This document shows, one piece after another, positions 1 to 11,600 of a stretch of DNA of 64,000 nt. Both the position numbers and the translations under genes were made by a program. Under the pieces are notes generated by a model that saw only the letters and a list, made by a program, of their open reading frames with translations, did no database searches and had not been told where the DNA came from. Each line of letters opens with the position of its first letter. Position 1 is the first letter of the stretch. Origin of the DNA: Dastarcus helophoroides (lineage: Eukaryota; Arthropoda; Insecta; Coleoptera; Bothrideridae); assembly GCA_028583605.1 (NCBI GenBank), contig CM053332.1, forward strand, positions 744,001 to 808,000. The letters are read 5' to 3'.

Positions 1-865
1 TCATTTTTAAAAGATTTATCCTTTTTTGAAAGTTTCATTTCCTTAAATTTCAATTTTTTCAAACTTTATTGAAAATTTGGAATTTTTTATATATCTTATT
101 GCCTTATTTTTCAAATTTTCGATTAAAAATATTCGGCTGCTTTTCAAAACTTTGACATTTTCTAAGATTTCAAATAGATATCCTTTTTAGTTGTGACGTA
201 AAGTTACTTAACTTATCCGAAATGGCACAAAATAAGTAACAACCAGAAGGTTAACTTTCGTCTTATCTCTTTGTGGTCAACGCCAGCAGTCTGGTAACCT
301 CGAATTGTTATAAACAGCTTTTTTACGTAGGCGTACCGCGCATTATTTCAATTAGTGTGTTTTGACAATATTTGAGGGATTGTAGGAATTACTTTCAAGA
401 ACTGAAAAGGTCCAAGAGTTGGATGTACAACCGGACTCGATTCCTTTAACATCACGGACCTTGCCATGTCTACTGCACTGGCACTTTCGCCGTAGATTTT
501 CGACATAGACGTGCTTGAAAGTCATAGGGACTCAAACGGTCACGTGAGGAGAGTTAGCCTTCCGGTTGCTATTTATTTTATGAAAATGGAAATGGCCGAA
601 AATTAGGGCCTTCCGCAAATTTTTTTTTGTGAAATGGGTAGAAGAGCAAATAAGAAAAAGAATCTAAACATGAAAAATTTCTAAAACCAGAAATCTCATA
701 ACTGCTATTTGACCAAAATAAATGTTTCAAATTTGCCGCTTTGTCATTTTAGTTCTGCAATCAATCTCTCTATCCCTGGCTGTACTCGTTTATTTTGGTT
801 CCTCAGCATAACATTGCTCTTACCCACGTTTTTATCTATGATGTAAAAACTCTTAAACGAATGAA
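1..865. other. AT-rich intergenic flank, no gene seen
   Basis: No ORF, splice-consistent exon or transposon end was recognised here. The first 180 bases are T/A runs of the same simple type seen in many other parts of the window. A somewhat GC-richer stretch at about 240-560 has no readable coding frame. Confidence 0.5.
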
Positions 866-1066
866 CTATCCCAGAAATTTCTCTACGAAATCTTCAATGT
901 TTATTTGCATCTTGTATCGGTCATACTTTTCAATTCTACTATGCTGGTGCTGCTGGTGGCTTAACAATACATTTATAAAATCGGCACTCTTTCTATAGGC
1001 AGATCTGTCTTCTAAAATCAAAAAAAGTGTTTGATAATCGGCGCCAACTTCAAAAGTAACCGACAT
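866..1066 (-). CDS. Small hypothetical protein (66 aa), divergent from PLEKHA3
   Basis: A 66-residue ORF read from 1066 down to a TAG at 866-868. I do not recognise the family. The composition looks like a real protein: acidic and aromatic N-terminus (MSVTFEVGADYQTLF), a polar middle with a QQHQH stretch, and an amphipathic end with IEDFVEKFLG. No signal peptide or membrane segment is visible. Its ATG lies 125 bp from the ATG of the plus-strand PLEKHA3 gene and points away from it, as in a bidirectional promoter pair. It could be a complete microprotein or the first exon of a longer gene whose true donor lies inside the ORF. Existence is moderately supported by composition and position; function is unknown. 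Confidence 0.4.
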   Translation of the reverse strand: MSVTFEVGADYQTLFLILEDRSAYRKSADFINVLLSHQQHQHSRIEKYDRYKMQINIEDFVEKFLG

Positions 1067-1191
1067 GTGTCAAATGCCACTGATCCCTTGACGTCAATCA
1101 ACGTAGCTGGTTGTCAACATACGTATAAATGTAAATGTTTTTAAATTTTGCAACCACACGAACCTCCTAAAAGATATGTGAATTTGATGTT
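1067..1191. promoter_or_regulatory. Putative bidirectional promoter with CRE palindrome
   Basis: The 125-bp gap between two divergent start codons. It contains a perfect TGACGTCA (cAMP-response element/ATF-CREB type) at 1089-1096. No TATA box is obvious. The promoter role is inferred from spacing and the motif. Confidence 0.4.
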
Positions 1192-2201
1192 ATGGAAGGA
1201 ATTTTGTGGAAATGGACGAATTATTGGAACGGTACATTTCAGCGTCATTTTTGCATTAGCGCATTATTTCGGATTTTTGTTTCAGGGTGGCAAACTCGAT
1301 GGTTTGTGTTGGAAAACGGAGTCTTAACGTATTACAAGTCGCAAGACGATGTCGCGCAAGGTTGCAAGGGCTCGATGAAAGTGCAGGCTTGCGAGATTAA
1401 TGGTAAGAGATTAAGTGCCGAAGTTTCAATCTGACGTTTTCTTTTAGTGAACCCAATTGATAGCACAAGGATGGATCTGGTGATTCCTGGGGAGCAGCAT
1501 ATGTATTTGAAGGCTGCCACTTACCAGGAGAGACAGCAATGGCTGGTGGCTCTGGGCAGTTCCAAAGCTTGCGTTCGACACCAGAAGGATACCAGTGAGT
1601 CTGTTGAGAACCGTAGGTCTTTTTTTGTTAATCTTTCCGCTTTATTTTCATCTGTTGCCTGATTTCCTTGAATCTTTACATTATAGATGAGACTAATTTT
1701 AAGCTTCAGTGTTGCAATCTTTTAGCTGAAGAGAATCCCGATGCTTTAAAAACCAAGAAGTCTGAGTTGAGGTTATATTGTGACCTGTTGATGCAACAAG
1801 TTCATGTAATCAAAACTGCCTCTCAAGAGCAAACTGGGCCTAATATTGACGTGAGTTTTATTAGAGAAATTCGCCACACTTTACAATAGTTGCTTTGCAA
1901 TTTTCTCTTTAGAAAATGGATGAGACCACCAAGTTGTTGGGAGCCACATGTGATACCTTTATAAAGACGCTGGAAGAATGTATGAAGCTTTCTAAAGCCA
2001 ACATAAATTATAACTTTACTCAAGGAGAATCTGTAATATTACCGCCTAATAACATGAATTCATCTAACAAAAAGGTATTGGGATTTGTTTTGTTGGATTT
2101 AATATGTTGTAGCCTCAGCTTTGTGTATTAAAGTCAGCCTGGCAATCATTAAAAGTATTTTATTTCAGAAGAATATGGCTAGAACCCACTCAACAGATTG
2201 A
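1192..2201 (+). CDS. PLEKHA3: PH domain protein, FAPP1/PLEKHA3-like
   Basis: Six exons: 1192-1231, 1286-1402, 1448-1594, 1687-1850, 1913-2074, 2169-2201. They total 663 nt (220 aa plus TGA), every junction is GT-AG and all phases agree. Introns are about 45-95 bp. Residues 1-93 are a PH domain of the FAPP type: [11 protein letters not shown] opens it, RWFVL follows at about residue 18, and IPGEQH and [15 protein letters not shown] close it. In the family the basic residues K7 and R18 sit at the PtdIns4P pocket, and the protein is a trans-Golgi PtdIns4P sensor. After the PH domain comes the conserved block [20 protein letters not shown] (here [18 protein letters not shown]) and the block [14 protein letters not shown]. 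There is no glycolipid-transfer domain, so this is the short FAPP1 form, not FAPP2. The vertebrate protein is about 300 aa; the insect tail is shorter. The start is the only ATG that gives the canonical MEG opening. Confidence 0.93.
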
Positions 2202-2357
2202 TTGTTCCTGTGCTGCCAATAATTGGATAATATAATTTGACTAGTGTTTTTCAAAACACTATGGTACTTATCTAGTTTTATCATTTAATATTACAATTAT
2301 TGTAACCCATTGTGTTATCCTATCCTTTGTGAGATGACTAGTTTTTGGTTGTTAAAA

Positions 2358-2363
2358 AATAAA
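2358..2363 (+). terminator. Polyadenylation signal of PLEKHA3-like gene
   Basis: AATAAA 157 bp after the PLEKHA3 stop codon and 301 bp before the BBS9 start. It is the first canonical signal downstream. Placement is inferred. Confidence 0.45.
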
Positions 2364-2663
2364 ATATTTATATGATAACTCTTTATATTTTTAGGGTATT
2401 TAAGTATAATCGTGTTATTTATTTGTATGACAATTTTTATATCCAGCCAAAGTATTTATACGTATCTACTTCCATAAAAAAAGTTATAAATAAATGTGAT
2501 ATTTTGATATTCTGGCCTTTTCTTGCTTATTTTATTGATTTCTTCCAATTTGTTTGTATGGATGTACTACAAAATGAAAGTCAATAATTTTCTAACCAAC
2601 TTAAAGGCAATAATGCTAATAATTATTCTGAGGTTGTGACAGTTTTCAGTTAAGCTGTTAGGT

Positions 2664-5600
2664 ATGTCTTTATTTAAAGCAAGGGAATTTTGGACCACAA
2701 CTTGTGAAGACTTAGAAACATTTGATCAGTATTCTCTCTTAGTTACTAGTTTAAACAGTGAGTCAGATTTTATAATAACAGCTAGTCAAAATGGCACTTT
2801 AAGAATATTTAGACCTAATAATACCACTGAGAACGCATTTACATATGGGTACAGACCTTCAGACTTAATACTTGAAAAAGTGTTTAGTCCAATTATACAA
2901 GTAAACACAGGGAGGCTAGTTTCGTAAGTATTCAAAGTTTATAACTTTTAACAATCTTTTCAAACCTATTTCACCATTAATCTGTTTCTAATTGTGTAAT
3001 TAACCCTTAACTGGTAAAATAGAGGTGGGGTCTCGAAGATCTCATGAATTATATCAAAAAAATACTGTTTATCAACATTTTTCAGAAACATTAATATAGG
3101 GTTTCATAATTATAGCATTGTCTTTATAAAAAAAAAAAAGTTGAATAAATAAATAGTAATTAGAGACGCACGACAGAAGCTAAAAAGGTCAACGTATTGT
3201 TTCGGAGAGTTTCCAATTGATTTTTTAAAAAGCAGAGTGACCATGTCCCCTCTAAGTTTGTATCCTTGAATCATTAATTGAATTGACTTGTTTTCTGATG
3301 AAGTGCTTTTCTTCTGTTAACCTATGACCTGCGGTCATCCCTAAACAACAAAGAAAATCCTACATTAATTTTTCTACTTTATAACATGGCATAAGATTTT
3401 CAGCACTAATAACAAAATATATTCATTGGAGTGAGGCCCAAAAGTAACGCATAAATTTATTATTTACGTAATTTACAATTTAATTATAATATTATGAATA
3501 AAATTCTGTCCCAGGTTGATTTTTAATTTTCAAATGAGATTTTTTGAGCATAATTTCTCCCCTCCCCCTTCAACCCCCTTGGAGTGGCATTCACCCTTTT
3601 AAAAATTTGAAAATGAATAAGGGTGCATGTGATAGCTCATTTGGAAGGGTTTTTAATTTTCTATCCAGCGATATAAGGTCTTTTGAATTTTATTAATATT
3701 AGGGGCTATACTTTAGTACTTAGGGGTCTCGGAGGGCTTATGAGACATTTTGCTCGAAAATTCCTCATAATTTGGAGTGTAAAATTTCCAATTTAGTAAA
3801 TTTCCTCTTTAAACCTTAGCAGAGAATTTTGATTTAATTTTTTTGTATAAATTAAGCCATTTTGAAATTTTGACTTATTTACTAAACATTTTGACTTTGA
3901 TTGCGTAAGTCATACAAGAATAATTGAAATTTTCAATTTTAAAAATGTGAAAACTTCGTGGTTTAAGAAAAAAATTCAAATTTGATAAAAAAATTAAATT
4001 TAATAAGGTTAAAAAATTTTGGAATGTTACGACTTTTGATCATAAATTAAAAATTTTCACAAACATCAAAATTCTGAGGTTAAAGCCGAAATTTTGACAA
4101 AAATTCTTTTAATAAATCTTGTTATTGTCTTCACTTTTACTTGGCTACCCTTTATTAGAGTGAATCATTCCTTAGAAAAAAACCCTCTAAATAAAATAAG
4201 AGAGTAGTACGAGTTAACAAACTACACAATAGGTGTATTAAAAGTTGCCTATGCAAACACAGGATTTTTCGGTATAATAATTTAATTAATAAATTCAATC
4301 AATACTAGACACCAAAATATTACGATTGTGTTCAATATGCCTTATATCAAATCAATGTAGCTAGTTTAAAATATATGGGCGCTCTAAGTTTAAATTTTAT
4401 TCAGAAATTTCTCAATAATTGAGAAAGTTTTAATGCTATACATTTTATATTTGGGAATTTATATTTTTCTGTATGGGAATTACGAATTTTAGGTTTATTT
4501 TGATCTTGGTGCTAGAGGCATATTCGGAAATCGCCGACACAGCATCTGCTCGGAAAATTTCGGTGCTGCGAAGAATACCCATCTAAAATGAAAGCTCGAC
4601 GCGGCGATTTACGGATGCAATTGAATTGAATTGAATTTTCAGCAACTTTCATTTTCCCCTGATTTGGTTTTTGTATTAAAATGACAATGTTATAATCTTT
4701 TGAAAATTACACGTGGTTTCTTGACACATTAAGCATAAAGGTCTTTAAAACTCCACAAGTTTCTTTTCTAACATTTTCCAATTCAATAGAACAATTCTAA
4801 ACAAAAATTTATTATTAATTTTCTGGACCTTTACTAAGGGTACATTGAAAGATAATGAATAAATTCGTTTTCTATTCTTCTCTATGTCAGTGGTGCTCAA
4901 TTAGTAGCGCCCGAGTCACATGTGGCTCGAGGTAGCTTTTGATGCGACTCACGTCAGTTATGAAGAAATGTTATGCAAGATTTTCCGCGGAGTTCAGCGT
5001 TCATTATAAGCATCATTTTTTAAGTTCTGAATCTGTTTTTATTTTTACTTTTCCCCTTTGTGGCTCTTTAGTGTTAGGTGAAATAAGATGTTTGCGATCG
5101 AGCTTCAAGTTTATTTTTTAGGAATTACTTTTCAATTTCTTCAATATGGCTCGCCTATAATATTTTATTTGTAATTTGGCTCCAATTAATACCATCATTT
5201 TTACCAATTTTTAAAAAATCGGAATTTTTGAAATGTCGTACTATGTTAATAAAAGAAAATTGAAAAGTTGAAAGGAAAGTTAAACTTTTCAAAAAGGTGG
5301 AAATTTAAGGAGAAAGCCGAAATTAAAAAAAAATGAAATTTTGAAAAAATGAGATAACTTCAAAGTCAAAATTTTCAAAAAATGTTGAAATTTATTTATT
5401 TAAATAGAAATTTTGAAGAAATGTCGAAATTGCAAAATATTGTCATTTTCGGTCGAAATAAAAAAATGGTAATGTTGAGAAATGGACGAAAATTTAAAAA
5501 AAAGTTTAAACTTTGAAAATAAGTGCTAGTCTGCAACTTGGAATAAATTCAGTAAATCTGTTTTCCTTTCGGAAATATGCTCGGACACTTCGATTAATAT

Positions 5601-8600
5601 TTTGATTTGTGCTCTTTTTGATGTAGGAAAATTTTATACAGAATGTCCCAAATTTAAGATATGACGTCATCGACAATTTTTTTAAATGTCAACCCTATTT
5701 TTTTCATGACTATTCTTAAAGGCAGTGGCGGCTGGTGACTTTATGACAGGGGGTGCGCAAATGCAAAAATATTAGTAGTTAAGAGTTTAGGCGACACCAG
5801 TGCCATAGCAACGTATTACATTAAAGAAAAGCAAAAGTGTTACAAAAGGTGTGATATTTCATAGTATTTTTACGAATTAAATTTAGTTAACATCTTATAG
5901 CCTCCAAAATATTTTTGGGTTATCATCTCTAATTTATTTTCATCGAGTACAAAAAAAAACATTATCGACATTTCTAAGCCCCTTTAAAGTACTCTATACA
6001 GTTGCACCTCGTTACGGCTCTAGGTTACTTTAATTAAAATTGTTTGCTTTCATAGGAATAATATCATTTTTTCATGAAAACTGCATTTGAAGATAAAATG
6101 TAATTTATTACAAAGTTCTAATTAAATTCTACAAAAACACAAAAAAAATATTTTTTAAACAAAATCCGCTCCACGATCATTTAAAGAAATAAAGTGTACA
6201 TTACTTTCTCATCAAAATTATTTAAATCCAAATCTACAAAATAATAATTAGACCCATAGAGAAAGGTTAAGAGTGTCAACTCTGTGCTTTTTATTTTGAA
6301 AACGGCCATCCCACGCAGGGACCGGAACTATTGCCATAAAATTAGAAACCTGTATTATCGACTGTAGCCACGTTGCAGTTACCCTGCATTACCGGCTTAT
6401 AAATTTAAATCCAAAATTAATTTTAAACTGTTTTGAAATGTCCATTCAGTTGGATTGCACTACTGTTTTTAAAGATTAAACAAAAGTGACCAACGTGAAT
6501 GGAAATTTCAAAACAATTTCAAGTATGAGGTGTAAAAAAATAAACTGCCATTTTAACATTAAATATTTTTATTAAATATGTATATTCATACATGTATATA
6601 AGTTCATATTTAAATATTTGTAATAATTTTAAAATATATTTATCAGTTCAACTGCTAAAAGTTAAATATGATACAGATAACATAATATACTGGATAGTGA
6701 ATTTAATTAAAATAAATCAAGTAAAGCAGCGAAAAGTTTTTCCACATAATTTCTGGTTGATTTTTGTTGAAAGTTTGACACCTTTTAGGGTACAATTTTC
6801 TTACTACGAGGGGGTGTGCCTGCCGAAACAGATCGATTTTTGTTTAAAAGATTGCAACATTTTAGTCGGTTTTACATTTTGCTCACTACAGGAGGTCAGA
6901 AAAAACCTCAATTCTTTTTTTTTCAGATGAAACATCTTGAATCCCTTGGTTGAATATCTAATCATCAAAGACAAAAATAAGAAAAAAAGTAGCTTTTCAT
7001 GTTAACGAGGTCCATGTATGCTCCATTTGCATGTTGACAAAGTCCATACTGACAATAAAATTTCTAACATTTTTTCAAATATCTGGAGGCATTTGTTCGG
7101 GCAGTAGTAAGATATTTTGGATACATTTATTTATCACTGTATTTTCACTGTAAAGTAGTAAAAATAATATTCTCATTAGAAAGAAAGTATCATATATAAT
7201 AGACTCTGACATATTATTAAGCAAAGGATCCAACAAATTCCTGCAGATATTTTACAATACGTTAGAAGTGAATTTTAGCATCATTAACTTTGTCAATGTG
7301 CAAACAGTGTATATTCGGATTAAAATAAATCTTATTTTTTAAAGTGTTACCTTTTTCTTATTTTTGCTTTTGGTAATCACAAAACTGTTTATTGTTATAG
7401 TCGCCATTTCTGTAAACATTTCGGCAGCTTGGGATTCAGCAGTTTTTTTTCCGAAGTCGGGATGTCATTTCGATTGATACTTCACTTCCACAAATAAATG
7501 AAATTTTCTACTTACTAGTAATGCTCGCAGAGATTACTTTTGCTTTTGCTCGAAGATGACTGATGTTCTCGTCCTCCATTCCATCCAAATCCAATGACAG
7601 TTAAATTTGTTTACGTTCTCAGACGCCACCGCACACAAATTTAGGAACTATACACATATATTTAATTTACATATATATGTATAAATGGGCGGTAGTTCCG
7701 GTCACTGCGTGGGAGGGCGCTACAAACAGTATATTTGAATTTCGTGCCAAAGTAGAACCCCCGTGATTAGACCCTAGAATGGGTACTGCTATCTCTTTGT
7801 GAATAGCGGTACTATTGGCAGTTAGGTTTGTAAGCGGACAATTAGCAATCGCAATCAGATCAGCCGACACCTACCCATTTAGCATCATAAACAGTAAATA
7901 CACACTTCAAACCAGAGACCACAAAACATATATAAGACTGTGTGTTATGACTGTGCTATGTCTGTAACCAGAGACTAAATAGACTGAACTTAACACGGTA
8001 AGCAGTGAAGCCAGTTGAAAGCCTAGCTCCATCTAGCTCGCAACGCCCTCTTATTATTTGACAGACCTTTGCGAAGATAACATCGGCTTTTTTTAAAGAA
8101 AATGGGCTGTAAATATGGGGAAGTGTATTGTGGATCATTGTTGAAACCTCAGTGAACACATTAGTGAAGGAAAATCAAGAGTTTCATTCTTTGGGTAGGT
8201 AAAAATAAAATATATAAATATTCAATTATCGGCGTGCGCGTGTCGCCATTTCATTGCAATCATGACGTGTTTACAGCACCGGCTTAACAATATTCTACAC
8301 AGGCGTCGCGTATTGAAAGAAAATTATTTTACTATTAAACCAAGATGTCTTTGAAAATAGTTCTCTTTAACTTTTACCAAAAAACACTTATAAAATATAT
8401 CCTATTGGTCCAAAAGCCCCTAATTCTAAAGTTTCATCTAAATAGCTAGAACCGTTACGCGGCAGGTTTCGTATTTATAAATTTTACTTAATCCGACCAT
8501 ATCAAAGAGTAGTGGGATGCACCTCCCCACTTCCCCGGATTTTAGATTCAACTGTACGCATGAGACAACATTGAAACGTTCAGTCTATTTAGTCTCTGCT

Positions 8601-11600
8601 TCAAACTCTGACTCGTACCGTGGGCTAGCTTTAACGTAGTGTTCTGCCGTTTATTTTTCCTTATCCCGGAGGCATATATGTAATACCTCTATATGGCCAG
8701 CTCCCGTTTCTCTTCGCGAGTCCGATAAAGATGGAACATGCGTGATTGGCGAGTATTGCGCATGAATGAACGAAATGAACGAATCGCTACGCGCGGGTTA
8801 AACCGGTGTTTATGTTTGGCCGTGCACAGCCGACTTTGGCCATGCACAGATGATATGTAACACCTGCGCATTGCGACTCATCACCGCGTGTCAAGGTCAG
8901 CGAGAAAGAGAAGTCTTTCCCACAAGAAACGAGGAACTCGCCATATAGAAGTATTACATACACATTAGGAAAGTCAAACACAGTCCATAGGGAGAATGTT
9001 AATGAGAGATTTAAGATTGAGAGCTAATAGTGGGATAGATGGGCGGCGCCTTGTATTCTCCTACACAGATGTAAACAATTCAACGCAGAGCGCAGCGATC
9101 AGTGCTGGTGGAGATTTCAGTAGTACATCATAGCTTCTAACGTGTTTTGTTACGGGATTACTACTGACACGCAACAATTTTATTAAAATTTGCGTACCAC
9201 ATGTGTTTGTTCTTTTAGTCCGTTGATTTAATCAACATCTGAGGCAAAATAAAACTGATATTCTTTGATAACCAAAATAAATAAACGAGATTTCTTAAAC
9301 AAAATAAATAATAATTCTAAAGAAGAATATAACAAAATAACTCTTCAAATATTATAATATAAGGAGTTCAAATAGGCCGCCAGACTGTGCTAAACAATAT
9401 TCCAGTCTTTTGTAAAACTCTCGACGAGTTTTTTCTAACATCTAAACTGGAAGATACGAGCATGCTGCGTCAAAGTAGGGGAATACCTTCAGCGGCCGTA
9501 GAAAACTATGGAAGGGACAATTCTTAGCGTTTTACATGGACAATGAAAATTTTTCCCTATCTGTATATGCGTGGGGGCCGTTGACAGGCATGGCATGGCA
9601 GCCATTCTAGGTGCATAATTCTGCGCGCTCCAACTTATTTAAATTTCTTTGTAACATATAATATAATGTAATAAAACGTTTGCATACTTTATTCCAAGTC
9701 ACTCACAAGTTTTATTAGTTAATTAGTATATCATTATGTTGTGTTTAAAAATGTGATAAATCCAAGTCTTTTATATCAAACAGAAAAGAATAGATCGCTC
9801 ATTTCACGAGGGGCGCGCGCTCTTGCGCTTTTTAAGACCAGCCGCCACTGCTTAAAGGATATATCAAGTTATTCATGCGTACCAAATTTTAATTTTTTAT
9901 TTCTTGTCATTTAAAAGATATCTAACAAATATTAACTAATTTAAAAAAATCAAGGAATCTGATTCAACTTGATAATCTTTCTTCAATAAATATTCAAAAT
10001 GTTGTCCATTTACTAACTGACAATACCCTAAACGGAACTGAGACTCGTTTCAAACATTTCTAATTACTTCGGGAGAAATTGGTTTATACTCCTGTCTTAT
10101 TCGTCGTTTCAACTCCTCAATATTGGCAGACTTGGTCTTAAAAACTTTGCTGTTTAAATGCCCCCATAAGAAATAGTCCATAGGTCTTAAGTCCCGAGAC
10201 CTGAATGGTCATTCAAAAGGCCCTCTTCTACCAATGCGACTGCCTGGAAATACATCATCCAGACACACACGGACAGGACTTGAAAAATGAGGAGGGGCAC
10301 CGTTTTGTTAAAACCAGATGTTTCTATTCGGAACATCAGCTTCGACCGGATTAGGAAACAAAATAGATAAATCAGGAATTAGCTCCTCCTGAAAGAATTC
10401 TAAACATCATGCCCTATTTCCTTGGAAAAAAATTGGTCTTATGACTCGATCATCAACAATCCCTGCCCAAACATTGACCTTCTCTGGATGTTGAGGGTGG
10501 CCTCTCCTCATTATCATTGTGGGTTGTTGTCTGCCTAGTAACGGCAATTTTGACGATTTAGCTCACCATTTAACATAAACGTTGATTCATCTGAAAACAG
10601 GATATTTTTAATGCTTAGAACATTTCTATCCATCATTTGTTTGCAAAACTGGAAGTCTTGTATTCGGATCATCTTCTAAAAGTTCATCGAGGATTCTCAT
10701 TGTATGAGGATGAAATTTTTGCATTTCCAGAATTCTTGCAACTGAAGACTGACTAATTTGGAGTTCCCTACCTATCCGACTAATGGGAACATGGGGATTT
10801 TCTTGGACAGAGAGAAGTACATTAATTTTGACATCCTCACTGAGCGCATTATGACTGCCATTGCTTGTTTTTCTTAAATGCTCATTTTCCCGAAAATGTT
10901 TTTCAATCTTGCTTACGCTACTTTGCGATATGGGTGGTAAGTTAGGATTCTTCTCTCTGAATAAACGAATAACTTCATTTTGTGTTCTTGTTCTATGTCC
11001 GTAGCCAATTATTATTAAAATTTCAATCTTGTGGGTTTCAATTAAGTACGGCATTTTGGTCGATTTTTTAATAAATGGTGTTTCTCACTAAACTACAAAC
11101 TAATACCGTCTTCAATCAATACGATCCTACTCTTCCGTTTTTATTAACTTTTTTTTATTAGATTGTGATAAGACGTCAACCCAGTTTGACAAAAAATGTC
11201 ATACGAATACCTTCTGACATGCGACTTTTAAACTTAATGAAAATTGTATTGAATTGAATCAGATTGATTTTTCGAATTAGTTATTAAATTTGTAAATATC
11301 TTTTAAATGATGAGGAATAAAAGATTGAAATTTATTACGCATGGTCTCTTGATATACCTTTTATAAATAGTGAAGAAAAAAATTGCGTTGCTATTTAAAA
11401 AAAATGTTGATGACGTCATACCTTAAATTTGGGACATGCTATATAACATTTTCCTACATCAAAAAAGAGCGTAAATTAAAATATTAATTGGATTGGTATA
11501 AAAGAACTACCAATTCTACAAAGAAAAAGTACCCTTTTAAAATAGATCTTATTCTGATGGTAACTTTTAGATTTCTCTGTATGGTTGTGAAAAATAAATA

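Larger units (their letters stand above)
5723..9850. mobile_element. hAT element inserted in the mariner, perfect 8-bp TSD
   Basis: Terminal inverted repeats are CAGTGGCGGCTGGT at 5723-5736 and its inverse ending at 9850. The 8-bp duplication CTTAAAGG flanks both sides (5715-5722 and 9851-9858), the hAT hallmark. Length is 4128 bp. No transposase was recognised, so it looks non-autonomous. The interior holds smaller inverted repeats of its own and a segment (8953-9569) that recurs inverted at 60333-60950. The right subterminal part is GC-rich (GCGCGCGCTC). Confidence 0.85.
5639..11441 (-). mobile_element. Mariner-like element with long inverted repeats, split by a hAT
   Basis: The ends read CAGAATGTCCCAAATTTAAG at 5639 and its near inverse ending at 11441. 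Each is flanked by TA (5637-5638 and 11442-11443), the Tc1/mariner target duplication. With the hAT removed, the inverted repeats extend inward for roughly 250-300 bp: left 5639-5714 plus 9859-9985, right from about 11255. This is unusually long for a mariner. Own length is about 1.67 kb. The transposase lies on the minus strand between the arms (about 9970-11054). The element sits in BBS9 intron 1. Confidence 0.8.

Noticed and set aside
6592..6930. 112-codon ORF inside the hAT
   Set aside because: Lacks any hAT transposase motif (no BED finger, no C-terminal dimerisation block) and its codon use is AT-driven.
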